Assembly (NCBI GenBank): GCA_023159155.1
Contig: JAJNNX010000008.1
Coordinates: 496,001 to 560,000 of the forward strand
Length of the DNA stretch: 64,000 nucleotides
Source of the DNA: Ustulina deusta
Lineage: Eukaryota; Ascomycota; Sordariomycetes; Xylariales; Xylariaceae
Direction of reading: 5' to 3'
Shown: positions 23,461-37,200 of the stretch, piece by piece
Position numbering within the stretch: the stretch's first letter is position 1
Layout: each line of letters opens with the position of its first letter
Notes under the pieces: model-generated
What the model was told of the DNA's origin: nothing
Databases searched by the model: none
Seen by the model: the letters and a program-made list of their open reading frames with translations, nothing else
Translations under genes and position numbers: made by a program

Positions 23461-26400
23461 ATTTAAAAGTTTTTAGATTTATATATTAATAAAAGCCTAC
23501 TACTATATAGGTCCTATTTTTAAACCAAATAGTAAAACTTTTTATTAAAATATTTTTTTATAAGTTCGGAAAAAAATAAAATAGCATAATTCTAAAGTTA
23601 GTAATAATTAATAAAAAGCTTTAATAATATCTAGCTTTATAAAACAAGTTATATTATAACAATTAAATATAGTACTATTAATATTTAGAACTAATACAAT
23701 TCTATTTTTTAAATATATATTTCTTTATTAATAATTAATTATAAATTTATATTTAGTTAATTTAGGTTTAGGTATAAATAAAACAAACGTAGCGTTTAGG
23801 TTTATATTTTGTTTAATAAAGTTTATAGCTAGTAGTTTATTTACGAACTTTTTTTTAAAAAGAATAAACTGCACAAGTATTTAGTATTAGTAGGGTCCTA
23901 AGGCGCATTCTTTACTATTAGGTTCTAGTACTATATTAAACCTTAGTTATAATAATAGCAAAGTTTTAAATTCCTTTTTTAAAAAGAACCCTTTTAGGTA
24001 TAATAGTTAAAAAAGCAAAAAATTTTGTATTAACTTTATATATTTAAGTTTTTTTTTTTTTTTAAAATAAGATAGGTTTATTATTAAAAGTTTTTTATAG
24101 TATTATTTAGTTAATCTAAATCTATTTTTTTTATAAAATACTAATTATTTTTGAATTTTTTTTAAATAATTTAGTATTATTATTTTTAGTTATTACAAAC
24201 TTAATTATAATAAGCTTCTATAAAATCCTTTTAGCTAACTATTCTTATTTGTTTTAGTAAAAGTAGTTTTAAAAGTTTTGCAAAATTTTCTTAATAGTGG
24301 CTTAGTTTTTTTTTTTTTTAAAAATTACTATATAGATTTTTTTTGTTTTAGGTTTAAAAGTCCTAGGTTTTTTTTATATTTTTTTAGTTTTAGTTATACT
24401 TAGAATAATTATTTTAGTTTTAAAAAATTGTTTTAATATTTAATAATATTTTTTTAATACTTAATTATATTAGTTAGTATCTTTTTATATTTTTAGGTTT
24501 ATAATTTATTGTTTGTAACTAAATAGTTTAATTATAATTATAAAAAAAAACTAAGCTAATAAAAATAAATTATCTAGCTAGATTAGCTATTATTTTTAAG
24601 TTTTTATTAGAATATTTTGTTTTACTAACTATTTAATACTAATAATAATATTATAACTAAAATTAGTAACCCAGAACGTTTAGTCCTTAAACTATTAATT
24701 ATTAATTTTTATTATATATATTAAATATTTATAGACTTCGCTAATTACCTTACTATAATAGTTGCAGAATTTCTAAAGTTCTACTAAATAAACTACTTCT
24801 ATTTTTAGCTATTGCTTAACTTATTATATAAATTTATAGCTAATTATTAAAAAAATATAAGTTCTAATATTATATAAGGCTAAAGTTTTTATTCTAATAC
24901 TATTAATTTATAACTTAGCAAATATTTTAAAAATAATTAATTTGTTTTAGCTATATATTTTAGCTAAAATAAATAAAAAAACTAATAAAAAGATTTCTAT
25001 TAGTCCTACTTGTTTTTTAAGTTAGATAAACTACCCGAGCTATTCTTATTAAATATTTTTTTTGCTAGCTAAATATCTAAAACTTTAAGTTTTTAGTTAA
25101 AGCAGTTAATTAATATATACCCTTTTTTACTATAAATAAAACAGGTCTTATTATCCTAATAGGTTTTTTTTTTTTTTATAGTTAAGGCCTATTTTAATTA
25201 TTTTAAAATAAGTATTTTAGAACTTCTAAAGTTTACTAAAAGTTAGTAGTTAAGTTTGCTAAAAACTTAATTATTTAAGTTTGATCCTTTTTTAGTTAAG
25301 CTTGCAAGCTTAGTTTGCTAGCAATTCTTATAAACTTGCTTAGTATTATATACTAACTTAATAACTTTATTAATAAACAATTCGTAAAAAATATCTAGAT
25401 CTATAAAAACTTTATATAAATTTTTTTTTAAGTTTATATAAAAATAGTTTTATAGTTTATGTTTTTATTATAATTCTACAAATTAATACTTTTAAGCTAA
25501 ACTATTAAATATAAAAATAAACTTATTAATATTTTTACTTGTTTTATATATATAAGCTCTAAATATTTTATAAATAATAGCTGCTTAGTTAGAATTATAG
25601 TAAACTACTAATAAAGCTTAGATTATTTTTATAATACTACTAAATAGTTTTTTAGTTAAATAGAAATATATTTTTATAGATTTTTTAGTACGTTTTTCTA
25701 ATTAACCTATAATATATTAAAATTAGCTATTCTTAGTTCAAAAAGTAGTAATATTTTTGTTTAATTTTTTTGCTAGTTTATAGACCTAGTTATTAAACAG
25801 GTCTTTATTTCCTGCAAACTTGCCAGGATTAGTTCTTTATATTTTAGTTTTTTTGGCGTAAAAGGGGTTTAAAGCAATTATAAGTAAACTAACAGGTCAA
25901 AAAGCAGGTAGGGTAGCAAAGCTGGAAAGTTTAAAATTAGTACTTCTAAATATACTTTCTATAGTTAAATTGCAATAGTTTTTTAAAAGCGCTAGGGTAG
26001 GCATAGCAAAAGATTAGCGTTCTATTTTTTTTAATTATTAAAAAAGTTTTGCTAGAACTAACGTAAGATTGCAAGCCTATATAGCTTTAATATCTTCTGC
26101 TATATTTTTAGGTATATTATTTATATTAGGTTGTTCTAGTTTTAGTTTAGATTCTGTTTTTTTAAGTCCTAATTTTTTGTTTTTTTTAAGTTCTAATTTT
26201 TTATTTTTTTTATATTCTAATGCTTTGTTTTCTTTTTTAAATATTAGTTTACTTAGAGCATTTGCAAAAAAGTCTAATATAAAATATTTTTTTTTTTTTA
26301 TAAAAATAAAAATTTCAGAATTATTTAAAAATAATAAACTAATTATATTTTATAACTAAAATTGTTTTAATTATCTAAGTGCCTAAAGTAGAATTAAAGT

Positions 26401-26628
26401 ATTTAAAGTTAGGTTTCCTATAGGTTATTTGTTTTTAAGTAGTATAAAAGTTAAAAATCTTATTATAATTATATTAAAATCAAGTTTGTATTATAAAATA
26501 TATAATCTTTAGTATTAAGCATACAACTAAAAAAAGGAAGTTTATTTATGTTTTGCTAACTATAGCGAAATAAAAAATATATATTTTATTAAACACTTAT
26601 TAATAAATAATTAGTAAGCTTAAAGTAG

Positions 26629-26867
26629 TGCTATGCTTAATTAAGTAAAGTTTTTATAGCTAGTTTATTAATACTATAAACAAAAACTTTAAGTTAAAAA
26701 AAAAAAAAAAAGAAAGAAAGGAAGTTAGAGTTTATAAAGTGGGTAGATATGGACTCTATATGTGTGGCTGTAGAAGTATGGGCTAGTCCGTGCGTAAACC
26801 TTCTATCTTATCGCCCTGTAGGTCTGGAGTCCTTGCAGGTCTTGCCAAAACTGTACTAACCGTCACA
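26629..26867 (-). repeat. Right (5') LTR of family C
   Basis: 239 bp; the right half (26740-26867) keeps more G and C than the left LTR, the left half is mutated. Confidence 0.85.
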
Positions 26868-26871
26868 AATA

Positions 26872-26991
26872 GTAGTTAAAGCTTTAAATAATACTATTAG
26901 GCCAAACAGCTTTATACTAACCTTTTTTGTTTTTAAAGCTTACCCTAGAGTTAATTAGGACTTACCTTTTTTATTTAATATTATATAAAAG
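26872..26991 (+). pseudogene. Copia integrase C-terminal segment, split by the inner element
   Basis: Plus-strand frame VVKALNNTIRPNSFILTF then FKAYPRV. Reading from 20680-20710 across one AATAG copy into 26873 keeps one frame (SIL-stop-IVVKAL), so the inner element entered this ORF. The stop is TAA where the family would carry a Gln codon, a C-to-T change. Confidence 0.6.
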
Positions 26992-29900
26992 GCTAAAATA
27001 ATTAAAAAAGCTATAAAAATATTATATAATAAAAAAACAAAAGTTAAAATTAACTATACGATTAATTAGTATAATAGGCTAGTTTCGTATAATATATTTT
27101 TATTGCCTCTATATAGTAAAATAATAGTATAGCAAAAAAAAAAAAGCTAGAATGGACTATATAAAATTAAATTAATTAAAAACTCTAATATAATTATTAA
27201 TTTAATAAACAGCCTAATATGTTTTTATTAAATATAAGTTAAGCTTTATTATTATATAACTAAAAAAAATATTTTAGATAAATATACTAAAAAAAAAAAC
27301 AAAATATAACTTTTTTAAGCTTTTATTATATAAAAAAAATATAAATAATCCTTAAAAGCTATAATATTTTATATAACTTTTATATAATAAATTAGTTAAC
27401 TATTTCTAACCTTTAAAAAAAAATAGAACTATGCCCTAGCTATTAAGCTATATAAAAATAGTATTATTAATATACTTAAAGCTTTATTTAAAAAATCTAA
27501 TGCTACTAAAATTAATAATCTTATTATATAAAACATATTTTAATTTATAAAATATAATCTAACAAAATATAGCAATATTTATATTTTTAAGTTCTAGCTT
27601 ATATAAGAAATTAAAAAAAAAACAACTAAGCTATATAAAAAGTTCCGATTTATTATATAAAGTTATAATAATACCAAAAAAAAAATAGTACTTATTTAAT
27701 TGCTAATAATCTAGCAAATAAATTAAAAATTACTATTTATACTAGGACTTTTTTTAATTTATAACTTTAATATTTCGGGCGAACTTTAAAATATTATATA
27801 AATATATATATAATTAAAGAATAAATTAGCTAAAAAAAATCTTTATATAACTGTTATTTAAACTAAAATTAAAATATTTTAATAAAATAATCTTATAGAT
27901 TATATAACCTTTATATAGATTTGCTAAATTAGGTTTATATTAGTTTAAAATATACTATTAGTACTATTATAAAAAGCTTAGTATAACTATTTTTATATAT
28001 AACTTATGCTTATTTTTTATTAAAAAACCTTTAAATAACTTTAGTATTACTAAATTATAAACAAATAATATGTTTAATTTTATATTACTAGGCTTTTTAA
28101 AAAAAAAATATATAAATTATAGCAAGCTAAGTTTTATATAAAATTAAAAAAAATATTTTAGCTAGATTACTTTATAAAGTTTAATAATAAATAAATTATA
28201 TTTTTATTTAAAAAAAATATTATTTTAATTTAAAAAAGCTAAATAAACTAATTAGACTAGATTAACTTTTATATAACTGATTTTATATAGTAATACGTTT
28301 TATAACAAGCAAAAAATATATATATTAATAGTATTTGTTAGCTTAAAGCAGCGTATAACTTATATATAGCTGTTTAAATTATATATTCTAAGCTATATAA
28401 TATTAAAAATTTGAACTAAAAAATCTAGTAATAAATAGATAATAAAAATTACGGCCTAACTTTTGTATTAATAAACCTATATTATATAAAACTATTTATT
28501 TTTATAAATAGGTTATTTATAAATAATATAGATATAACTTTTTAATTTAGATTTATAATTGTATTAAAAATTAAACGTTATATAAAAAAAAATATTATAT
28601 ACTAGAATTTAAGCAAATATAAAAAGGTAACTAGGAATATACTTATAAATAAATTATATAATATAATTAATAGTTTTAATAATATTATTGCTTTTTATAT
28701 AATATTTTAAAAAATTATAACTATGCTATAACTGCTTTTAATTCCAGCTATTTTATATTTTAATTTAAAATTATTATATAATTGTTTTGTTAAGCTTAGT
28801 ACTACATAGGAAAAACGCCTAATAATTAATATTATGTTATTAAAAAAATTATATAAAAAATAAGAAATTTCCGAAATATAATAGATTAATAACAAAAATA
28901 ATCTAGCTAATATGTTTATAAAAAAAACACTAAACTAAGTATTAAAAACCTTTATATTAATAAACAAATTGACCGTACAAATAGAAATATTTGTTAATAA
29001 AATATAAGAAATTATATATAACTATAGCATTTATAAAAAAAAAAGAGTCAGAAGTATAAAAGTAATATATAATAAATTAATTCTAAAAAAAAAAACAAAC
29101 ATAAATACTACTTTTTTCTATTTTTATTTTTTTTATTTTTTTTATTATATAACTAATTTTTTTTTTTTTTTAAATGTAATAATTGTACCGAGCGCCATAC
29201 GAACGCCAAACATATACTGCGTAAGTATTACTTTAAAACCTAATAATCTAGCAATAGCTATAGAACAAATAACTATTACGTACTATATAAGCATTTTTTA
29301 TATATGCAGTAATAGTAATACTACGTAACTAGATAAAAACTATATAAAAGTAACCTTTTTAGCAGAGGATAAGTGCAATCGAATATGCAAAAGGCATATT
29401 AGCAAGCATTTGGATCTATATATTAACCGATAGTATGGCAGTAATTTGAGTTTTATTAGTTTATATACAAAAGGCAAAAAAAAATATTAGTAATATATTA
29501 AAACAAATATATATATAACAAAAAAATAAATATATATATTAATATATAGCGCTATAATAAGCTAATAATTGTTAGGATTGTTTATTAGTAGTAATACTAT
29601 ATAGTAGTTACTATTTTAGCTAATAATTCTTAGTATATAACTACTATTGCTAAAGAGCTAGATAGTGTTTATTATATAAATATATATATATATATATATA
29701 TAGTATATAAGGATAGGCAGATATATAAAATAGAAAATTTTAAAAAATAATAAAAGAATAGAAAGTAACAGAAGACTTAAGTACTTTTTTATGTGCGAGT
29801 TCTCCTACGTATAAGCTAACCTAACTTTTAATTAGTTAATTTTTTTTTGTATAAATAACTTGCCTGGTTAACTAAACATAAACAACCTTAAAAGCTTTTA

Positions 29901-30258
29901 ACTAACAACTGTCCGTATAAGGCCTACTAACTAGACAAGCTAGCTAATTATAAACTTTGCTATTATATAAAGCAAAAATAAATATTTAGCTTTAACTTAA
30001 ATAGTTACTAAGTAATATTTGGCCTATAGTTTTTAACTAACTATATAGCTAAAGTAATAGTTTTGCAATATTATTATATAACTTTATTAGAAAAAAATAA
30101 TTTATTAACTTAGTAGTTATATATATAGACTAGATTACTAATTTGGTTGCTTTTTTAGTAGTTAAACTTTTGTATATATATTTAGGCAGTTATATAATTG
30201 CTTTTTTTTGTTTTTTTTATATAACAGATAGTTATAACTAAAAAAAAAAAATAGCTAG

Positions 30259-30560
30259 TATTGGAATAACTAGTATTAGTTACAACCTTATTATATAATT
30301 TGTACAAAGTATAAATTTATGCTTAGCTGTTGTACGGATGTTAGCTAGACTTCGGCCGGACAAAAGGGACCTTATTTCCCCTTTGTTATATTAGCTCGTA
30401 CAATAGCATGAGCTCTTATATAAATATAAAAGACTTATGTTTTATATAAATATTCTTTTTTTTTTTTTTTTTTTATAGATAATATAGTACAATATATTAT
30501 ATTCTGTCCACGCATATTATTTGTTTTATATACAATATATTGTATATAGCCCATTCAATA
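30259..30560 (+). repeat. 3' LTR of family B (copia)
   Basis: 302 bp, TATTGGAATAAC...CATTCAATA; the first G of the TG end is now A. Ends immediately before ATTAT (30561-30565). Confidence 0.8.
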
Positions 30561-30995
30561 ATTATTATTATTTTTATAACTTATAGTATAAGATTTAGCT
30601 AACATATATATTAATATAATTTTAAACAAATATTTATTTATATTAATTATAAAGATTTTGTTAGAATATAAATATAAGTTTATAAAATTTGTAAGGTTAA
30701 AGCGTACTGCTTTATTAACAAGCACTAATAATAGTTCGCTAGCCGGGTTACCCTATAGGAGGTTTGGGTTATTTATATTAAGGTTGTTATTACGTGCTAT
30801 TAATAATAAATCTTATTTAAAATTTATAATTTATTGTTTTAACTAGAGATTTTAGCTTTAGCATTAATTAGTAGGGTTAGTTAAAAAGCGTAATTAGTTT
30901 TTTAAAAGCTAGGGTTAAAAGTTAGCCTAGCATTAATTGTTCAAATAAAATATAAAGCTTTTTAAGCTTTTTTAAAGCTATATAGATCTTACAAT

Positions 30996-31220
30996 TGTTA
31001 TAGCAAATGTTTTTTTAAAAGATAAAGCTTCTAGTTAAGGTTTTAAATATATATTAATTATAAGATAAAGAAAAAAAAAGGAAACTAAGTATAAATAATA
31101 TGTGGAGAGATTTATATATGTACGGTTGGATGGTTGTGTGCGTAATGGGTGGCCCGTGCCACCTATGGGTTCCTTTATCGATAAGGGGTTAGTGGGCCAG
31201 CCAGCCAGCCAGCCGTAACT
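30996..31220 (-). repeat. Right (5') LTR of family A
   Basis: 225 bp. The left half (30996-31100) is strongly RIP-mutated (TGTTATAGCAAATG against TGTCACGGCAGGTG in the solo LTR), while the right half is almost identical to the solo LTR at 6455-6679. Followed by GTGTT (31221-31225), the duplicate of 11023-11027. Confidence 0.85.
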
Positions 31221-31225
31221 GTGTT

Positions 31226-34200
31226 TAAAACAATCCAACAATAAAGAAAAACCAGCAGCTTTAGGCATATAAAAGTTAAACATTTATATTGCGCAGCCGG
31301 GTTACTTGACTAAAAGAAATACCTAACTACTTATACTAGCTAAGCTTATATTAAGCCAGTATAATAAAAAAATAAACAAATAAATAAAATTGCTATATTT
31401 AAATATTTATATTTAGTTTATTTAAAAAGTTTTTTTTTTGCCTCAAAAAAAACTACAATTAGATCTTGATCTAGATATAAGCCGTACTAAATATTTTATT
31501 TTTTATTAAAATACAAAATAATTATTTTATATATTAAGAGCCTATATATAAGCAAAAAAGCATTAAGTGCTATTTTTAGATTTTCAAAAAAGTCTATAAT
31601 ATAGCTTAACAACTTTTTACTTATTTTAGTTCTATAAAACACTTCCCGAATAGCTCTTTTTTTTTATTAGTATTAAGAACTAGCAGGATAAAAAAAAGTT
31701 ACTTAGCTTAAACAAATATCTTTTATAATATAATTATATAAAGCAGCTTTAGTAATAGCCCTTAAAAATTAAACAGCTAAAAAATTCTTCTATATTAATA
31801 TAACAAAAATGCTGTTTGGTTATTAGTATTGCAAATTATAGAAATAGCAATCTATTAAACTAAGTAGATCCTAGACAATCTTTTACCTATACAAGTAAAA
31901 ATTAACTAATATCTTTAAACTACTAGAGTAATTAAGCTAAGTTTTAATAAAAAGCGTAAAATTATATTTATTAAGCATATCTTAACAATACATATTAAGC
32001 TACTTTTAAAATCTAATTATTTGTTTTACTATAGACTTTTTAGAGTTAATAAACTACTACTACCTAAATAACTTATAAAAAAACAGATATTTAGCACAAG
32101 TTAGTACAATACTATAGGACCGCTAAGTTCTTTAGTAAAGCTTAGCGTAGAGGTCCAAAATCTGCTTTCTAGTTAGGGTTTTTTAAAAAAAGGAAAAATA
32201 GATAACTTGCCGGCTTATAAAGCCGCTAAGCCTAAATTACATTATTTAAGCAGTTTGTATTATAAGCGCCTTTAGAACAATAATATAAAAAAGGCTTTGA
32301 CCGTTAGCTAAAACTACTACAACTATAAAAATAATACATAAAGTCTTTCCTATAAAGCTATTAGTATTAAGCAGCTCAGTTATTAATTATACTATACTTT
32401 ACTTTTCTTTATATTAAGTTATAAAATATTGTTTTTAAGGGTTAGGTCAATTATAGCTTTTGCAATATTGATTTGCTTATTTTGGATAATAATATTGCTA
32501 TCTATTTCTAATAATAACTAATCTAGTATTTTAATTAGTTTTTATATTTTATAACCTAGTTAGCGCAGTTTATTATAAAGGGCTTATTAGTTTTTTTTTA
32601 ATAACGCAATCTAAATCTAAGTTAAATACTATATATTTATAAAAGCAATGCTATAAAATACTATTGCTTTTTTTATACCTAATCTAAAAGCAATAGATTT
32701 AATAAACTTAAGCAGCTTTAGAAGATCTACTATAGTTAAAAGTACCTTTATTGCCCTAAGTTCAAGCTAGCAAGCTTTATTATTTCTAGCTGTGGCAGCT
32801 GTAGCTATGGCGGCCTAGATATCTTCTATATAAACGTACGCTAATTTGAGTGCTTTTTTTATTACTCCAAATTAAGGAATAATAGCTAAGCTATTTTATT
32901 TAATCTGCTATATCCTTATTTTAAGGGCTGCCAAGCTCTAGCTAAAATCTTTTCTATATTGCTTATAGAAGTTATTAATAAAGTGCCTAAAACTTTGGAC
33001 AATTTTCTTTAGTTTGTCTAATTTAGGCAAAGTATCGGGCATTAGCTATTGGTGTGCCGCACTTTTTTAATATTTTTTTAGGATACTAACTAAGCTACTT
33101 TTTACTACTTTAAGTATTGGCCCGCGCTTAGCAAACTAATTCTAAACTATAGATTAATAAAAGAGAGTTTTTTATGTTTTAATAAAGTTAAGCTTTTTAG
33201 TTACTTATAATATTAGTATAGCAATATTATATATGTAATATAATAAAACAAAAATATTGTTTATTTAACTAATATAATTGTTTAGTTCTAAATTTGTATA
33301 CTTTTTTTTTTATTCCGGTCTTATGTTATTTAATATAAAGCTTATATTAACTAAAAAGTAAGATTAACCATTCTAAGGTTTACAAACTACCAAATTTAAC
33401 ATTTCTGTTATAATATTAGTTACTAGGGTAGGCTAGTATTAATATATATGTTTAGCTAAACAAAAACCCTTTTTTTTATAAGCTTCTTTAAATTATATAG
33501 TATTATAACTTTCTGTATCGAACTATAACGCCTATCCTTGTTTAAATATTTTAAGTTTGAACTTTAGATATATTAAGCCTATTAAGCCTTTGAATAGACT
33601 TACGGAAGGTTTTTTATAAGATTTGAAGTCTACAAAGTGCTAATATTAGGGTAGAACCAAGTTCCTAATTTTGTTAACTAAACAAAATATAGCTAAAAAA
33701 TAGATAATATCTATATCTGCTTTGTTATAAAAAGCAAAAAATCTTAAACAAAATAGCAAACTAGCTTTATTAGTTTTATGCTAGCAAAAGTTAATAAGTT
33801 TACTTTATTTTTTAATAATAAAATCTTTTATTTAATTAATTAAAGAACTTAAATAAAAAATAGCTATTTAAGTATTTAGGTTTAAAAAACTATTAATAAT
33901 ATTTAAAGATTCTAATATAGTACTTAAAGATCTGCTTATATAGAATTAAAAACAATTCGAAAAAATTATATAAGTAATCTAGTATACTTGGGCTGCTTTT
34001 ATTTTATTTATTTAATTATAAAAACTATAAATAGCTTTATTAAATCTTTAGCTAGTATTAGTATTAAGTAATAAATTATAGATTTTTTTTTAAAATTTGC
34101 TATAGTAAAATAGATAACCGATTTTCTTTAACTTAAATTTGGAGCTAGTTATAAAAACTTTAAAGTTATTTGATTTTTCCTTAATTGTTTTAATAAACTA

Positions 34201-37200
34201 TAAATATTTATTATACTAGATTAAAAAAATAAGATTTAGATTTTATAATATTTTTTAGATTTGCCTAATATTAAGTAGATAATATTCTTTTTAAGGAGCA
34301 AGCTTGCTAAACTTTTCAAAAATTTTATTTATTGTTTTAATTACTAGTATTTATAGCTAAAAAGTGCTAAATCGTAGTATAGAAAAAGCTTTGCTAGAAC
34401 TTATTTAGCTAATTAAAATATTAAAAAAATAAAAAGATATAGTAGTATAATATAGTACTTTTATATATATAAAATAAAGCTTAAAATTATAAAACAATCT
34501 GCTTATGATATTATTAATTGTAAACCTGGCGTAATATATAGCTTTTTATATGCGGACGTTTATATAAAAGCTATTAAAATAAGCAATTAGCTTTTTAAGA
34601 AATATAATTATATTGCAGCTCTAAGTATTAATTTTACGTATTATAATCTTGCTATATAAACTATACTATATTTTAGCATTTTGGTTTATATTAATTTTGG
34701 CGTTTAATTATTAGTAATAAAAAAAGCAATTTTAGTTTATTATAAAATATAAATCAAAATGCTTTAATTTTATAGTAAGCCTAGAAGCAAGATTCTAAAG
34801 TTAAAATACTATTAATTTATTGGCTTGCTTAAAATTAGCAAAAATGCTAGCAATTTAGGCAAAAATCTCAAAATAGGGGTTAATTAATTAGCTTCTATTT
34901 TTACCTCGATATACTTTCCGTTTTGGGATATTAATAAACTAGTTATTCTTATATTTGTTATAATATATAGTTTTTAAAAGCAAACCTTATTTAATTTCTA
35001 AATAGCAAGTATTAATATTAAGCTAATGGCTATAATTTTAAATTAGCTTAGTTAAAAGGTCAAAGTTGCTAAAAATGCCTAGCTTTAATTAAGGAACAAA
35101 CTTCTAAATTTTTTTACTATTTGAACTTTTAGTACATTTTATCGCATAAATAACTGTACGCTTATTTTTTAGACCAAAATAAATTTGTATTTCTTAGTTA
35201 GCATAGGTTAAGCGGTAAGATATACTAGGTTAGCTTAATAAATAGGTTATAAAATGCTAAACTTTAAAAATAGATATTACTATATTATTATTAGTAATAC
35301 TAAAAAAGAGCTTGGATTGCAGTTTTTTATTTATTAATAGGTGGCCCTTAATATAGTTAAAATATAGTTTTTTTATAAAATAACCCGGAGTAGTTGTAAT
35401 AATCTAACAGCTATAAAATTTAAAAAAAAAACCCTATAAAGCAAAGGTTTGTTTAGTATATATAAAGTAACTAGACTAATATTTTAGGATCTTAATCCTA
35501 ACAATAAATTAATAGGTTTTTATTATATCTTTTATATTGTTTTAAAAATAGTATACCATTTTTGCGTTATAAAAAAACAAGTTATATATTATATCTAATA
35601 GTTAACTAAGATCATATAATATATTTTTTTATATAGCAATTAAAGCTTATATTTATATTAATAAATTATTATAGCTAAAATGATTTTGTAAACCTAAAAA
35701 TGCTATAAATGTTCTTTAATAAAATAAAGCAGCATATAGGCTATATATTATGTATTATTAGGCTTTAAAGCTGTCTTTTATAGCTTAGATCTTTTTATGC
35801 AGTTCAGAAATCCATTCTATTAAGCATTTGTGTGCTATTATAAAAGTTTTATTACTAAGTGACTGCTTAGCTAGGTAATATAATCATAATATAAATATAA
35901 TTATTAACTATATAATATTATATTTTTTTTAATTAGTTTAAATAGATTTAAGCAATTTTTGCAGAATTTTTTCTAGTTGTTTTATAAATATAAAGTATTT
36001 AAAAACCTTATAAACTGCTTATAAAAGCTTATTAAGTATTCTTAGTTCTATTTATAAAACAAATTAATAGATTACCTATATTATATCTTTATTACTAAAG
36101 TTAAGATTTAATAAAAATAGTTTTATAAACAAATTAAACTAATAGTATTTTTTGCTTACAAGTATCTTTTAGTATACTAAAAACATTTAAACAGAAGTAT
36201 TTTTAGGAGCCAGAGTCTAAGTAGCTTATATTTTATAAAATAATAGCTTATTTATAATTATTAAAAAATATGCCTTTTTTAGAAATATATCCCGAAAGCT
36301 CTAAAGAATCTAGATTTTGTATAGATGCTTTAATATAAAAAGTTTTATTAAATTAGCAACGTAAATGTTAGATATTAAATCATAGAGTTTAAAGTTTGTT
36401 ATAAAAGGTAATAGTACTTATATTAATAGCTCTTTTTTTTTGCTAAAATTATAATAAGTTTATTTAAAACATTTAATTATAGAAGCTATAAAAAAATATT
36501 TTGACTTAGTTATTATATAGCTTTATAATAGTTTATATTTTTAGAGATAGATTTTAGGTTTTGTATTTTTGGGTTGGTATAAATATATTAATCTATTTAT
36601 AATCTATTACGTAGTATTTCGATAGGCTGATAGCTAGTTCGGAATACTAAGCTCGAAAACAATTGTATTTTTAGCAAGATTTTAAAAAAAAAAAAACATT
36701 TTTTAAACCTGAATCTTTAGGCAGTGGCGCACCTTTCGATACTAATAACTTGTATATCTACTAATTATTTATTTACTATTTTTAAAAGTATAAAAATAAG
36801 GATTATCTACAATCCTTTTTGTATATTTATTATACTTATTATATAGATCTTTATATTTTTGCCTTTTTTATTAACGTATATTTATATAATTGTTTAAGAT
36901 ATAGCGCTTGAAAGACTGTAGGTTTTTTAAATATGCAGAATAATACAAAGCAATAGAGTTTTAAGTATAGGTTTCTAATATATTGCTATAAATACTTTTG
37001 GAATGCTAATCGGCCAAATATTTTTAAATCTTTTATAGTTGCTTTATTACTAGTTTTATTAGTAGCTAAAGCATATTTAATAGCTTAAGATAAAAAATAG
37101 GAGTATAGTTGCTAAGCAATTGGCATTTTATAATAGTATTTCTATCTAGTTTAACCTATAAAGTAAAAATAGCAAGTATTATTATACTATTTTGTTCTAG

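Larger units (their letters stand above)
20711..26867 (-). mobile_element. Inner Ty3/gypsy-order LTR retrotransposon (family C)
   Basis: LTRs at 20711-20950 and 26629-26867, target duplication AATAG (20706-20710, 26868-26872), total 6157 bp. On the minus strand the LTR begins TGTGACGGTTAGTACAG. The tract next to the left LTR (rc of 20951-20962) is purine-rich (AGAAAAAAGTAG), so the element runs right to left. RT box at 23445-23434 reads YVNN (YVDD expected) within FANIYVNNILIY. RT lies 2.5 kb from the 3' LTR, leaving room for RNase H and integrase. A Lys-rich gag-like frame is visible on the minus strand near 26360-26070. All frames are broken. Confidence 0.85.
17116..30560 (+). mobile_element. 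Middle Ty1/copia LTR retrotransposon (family B)
   Basis: LTRs at 17116-17413 and 30259-30560 and the target duplication ATTAT (17111-17115, 30561-30565). LTRs open with TGTTRGAATAAC, a copia-type start. Without the nested element it is about 7.3 kb. Two plus-strand coding landmarks fit copia order: a protease box at 19766-19792 (WDIGALNYL, from the copia DTGASNHL type) and an integrase C-terminal segment at 26872-26991 with LNNTIRPNSF and VFKAYPRV (copia proteins have NDTAGPNGL...VFGAYPR). Both carry C-to-T/G-to-A substitutions and stops. The inner element interrupts the integrase. An A-rich tract (30239-30258) precedes the 3' LTR. Confidence 0.8.
11028..31220 (-). mobile_element. Outer Ty3/gypsy-order LTR retrotransposon (family A), carrying nested elements
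   Basis: Bounded by two 225-bp direct repeats (11028-11252 and 30996-31220) and the target duplication GTGTT (11023-11027, 31221-31225). Subtracting the inserted element 17116-30560 and its duplicated 5 bp leaves about 6.7 kb, a normal gypsy size. Reading on the minus strand from the right LTR, a gag zinc knuckle lies at 15789-15748, the reverse transcriptase YxDD box at 13996-13985, and about 2.7 kb remains for RNase H and integrase, so RT precedes integrase as in Ty3/gypsy. A purine tract (rc of 11253-11263) abuts the left LTR as expected for minus orientation. All frames are full of stops; the element is dead. Confidence 0.85.

Noticed and set aside
26069..26359. 96-codon plus-strand ORF rich in Phe and Leu, looking like a membrane protein
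   Set aside because: It is the antisense of a Lys-rich gag-like frame inside the minus-strand element C; T-rich text makes Phe/Leu.
28500..28540. Possible copia reverse transcriptase YVDD box (LFINNIDI) in element B
   Set aside because: Position is plausible but the surrounding residues do not match copia RT well enough to claim it.
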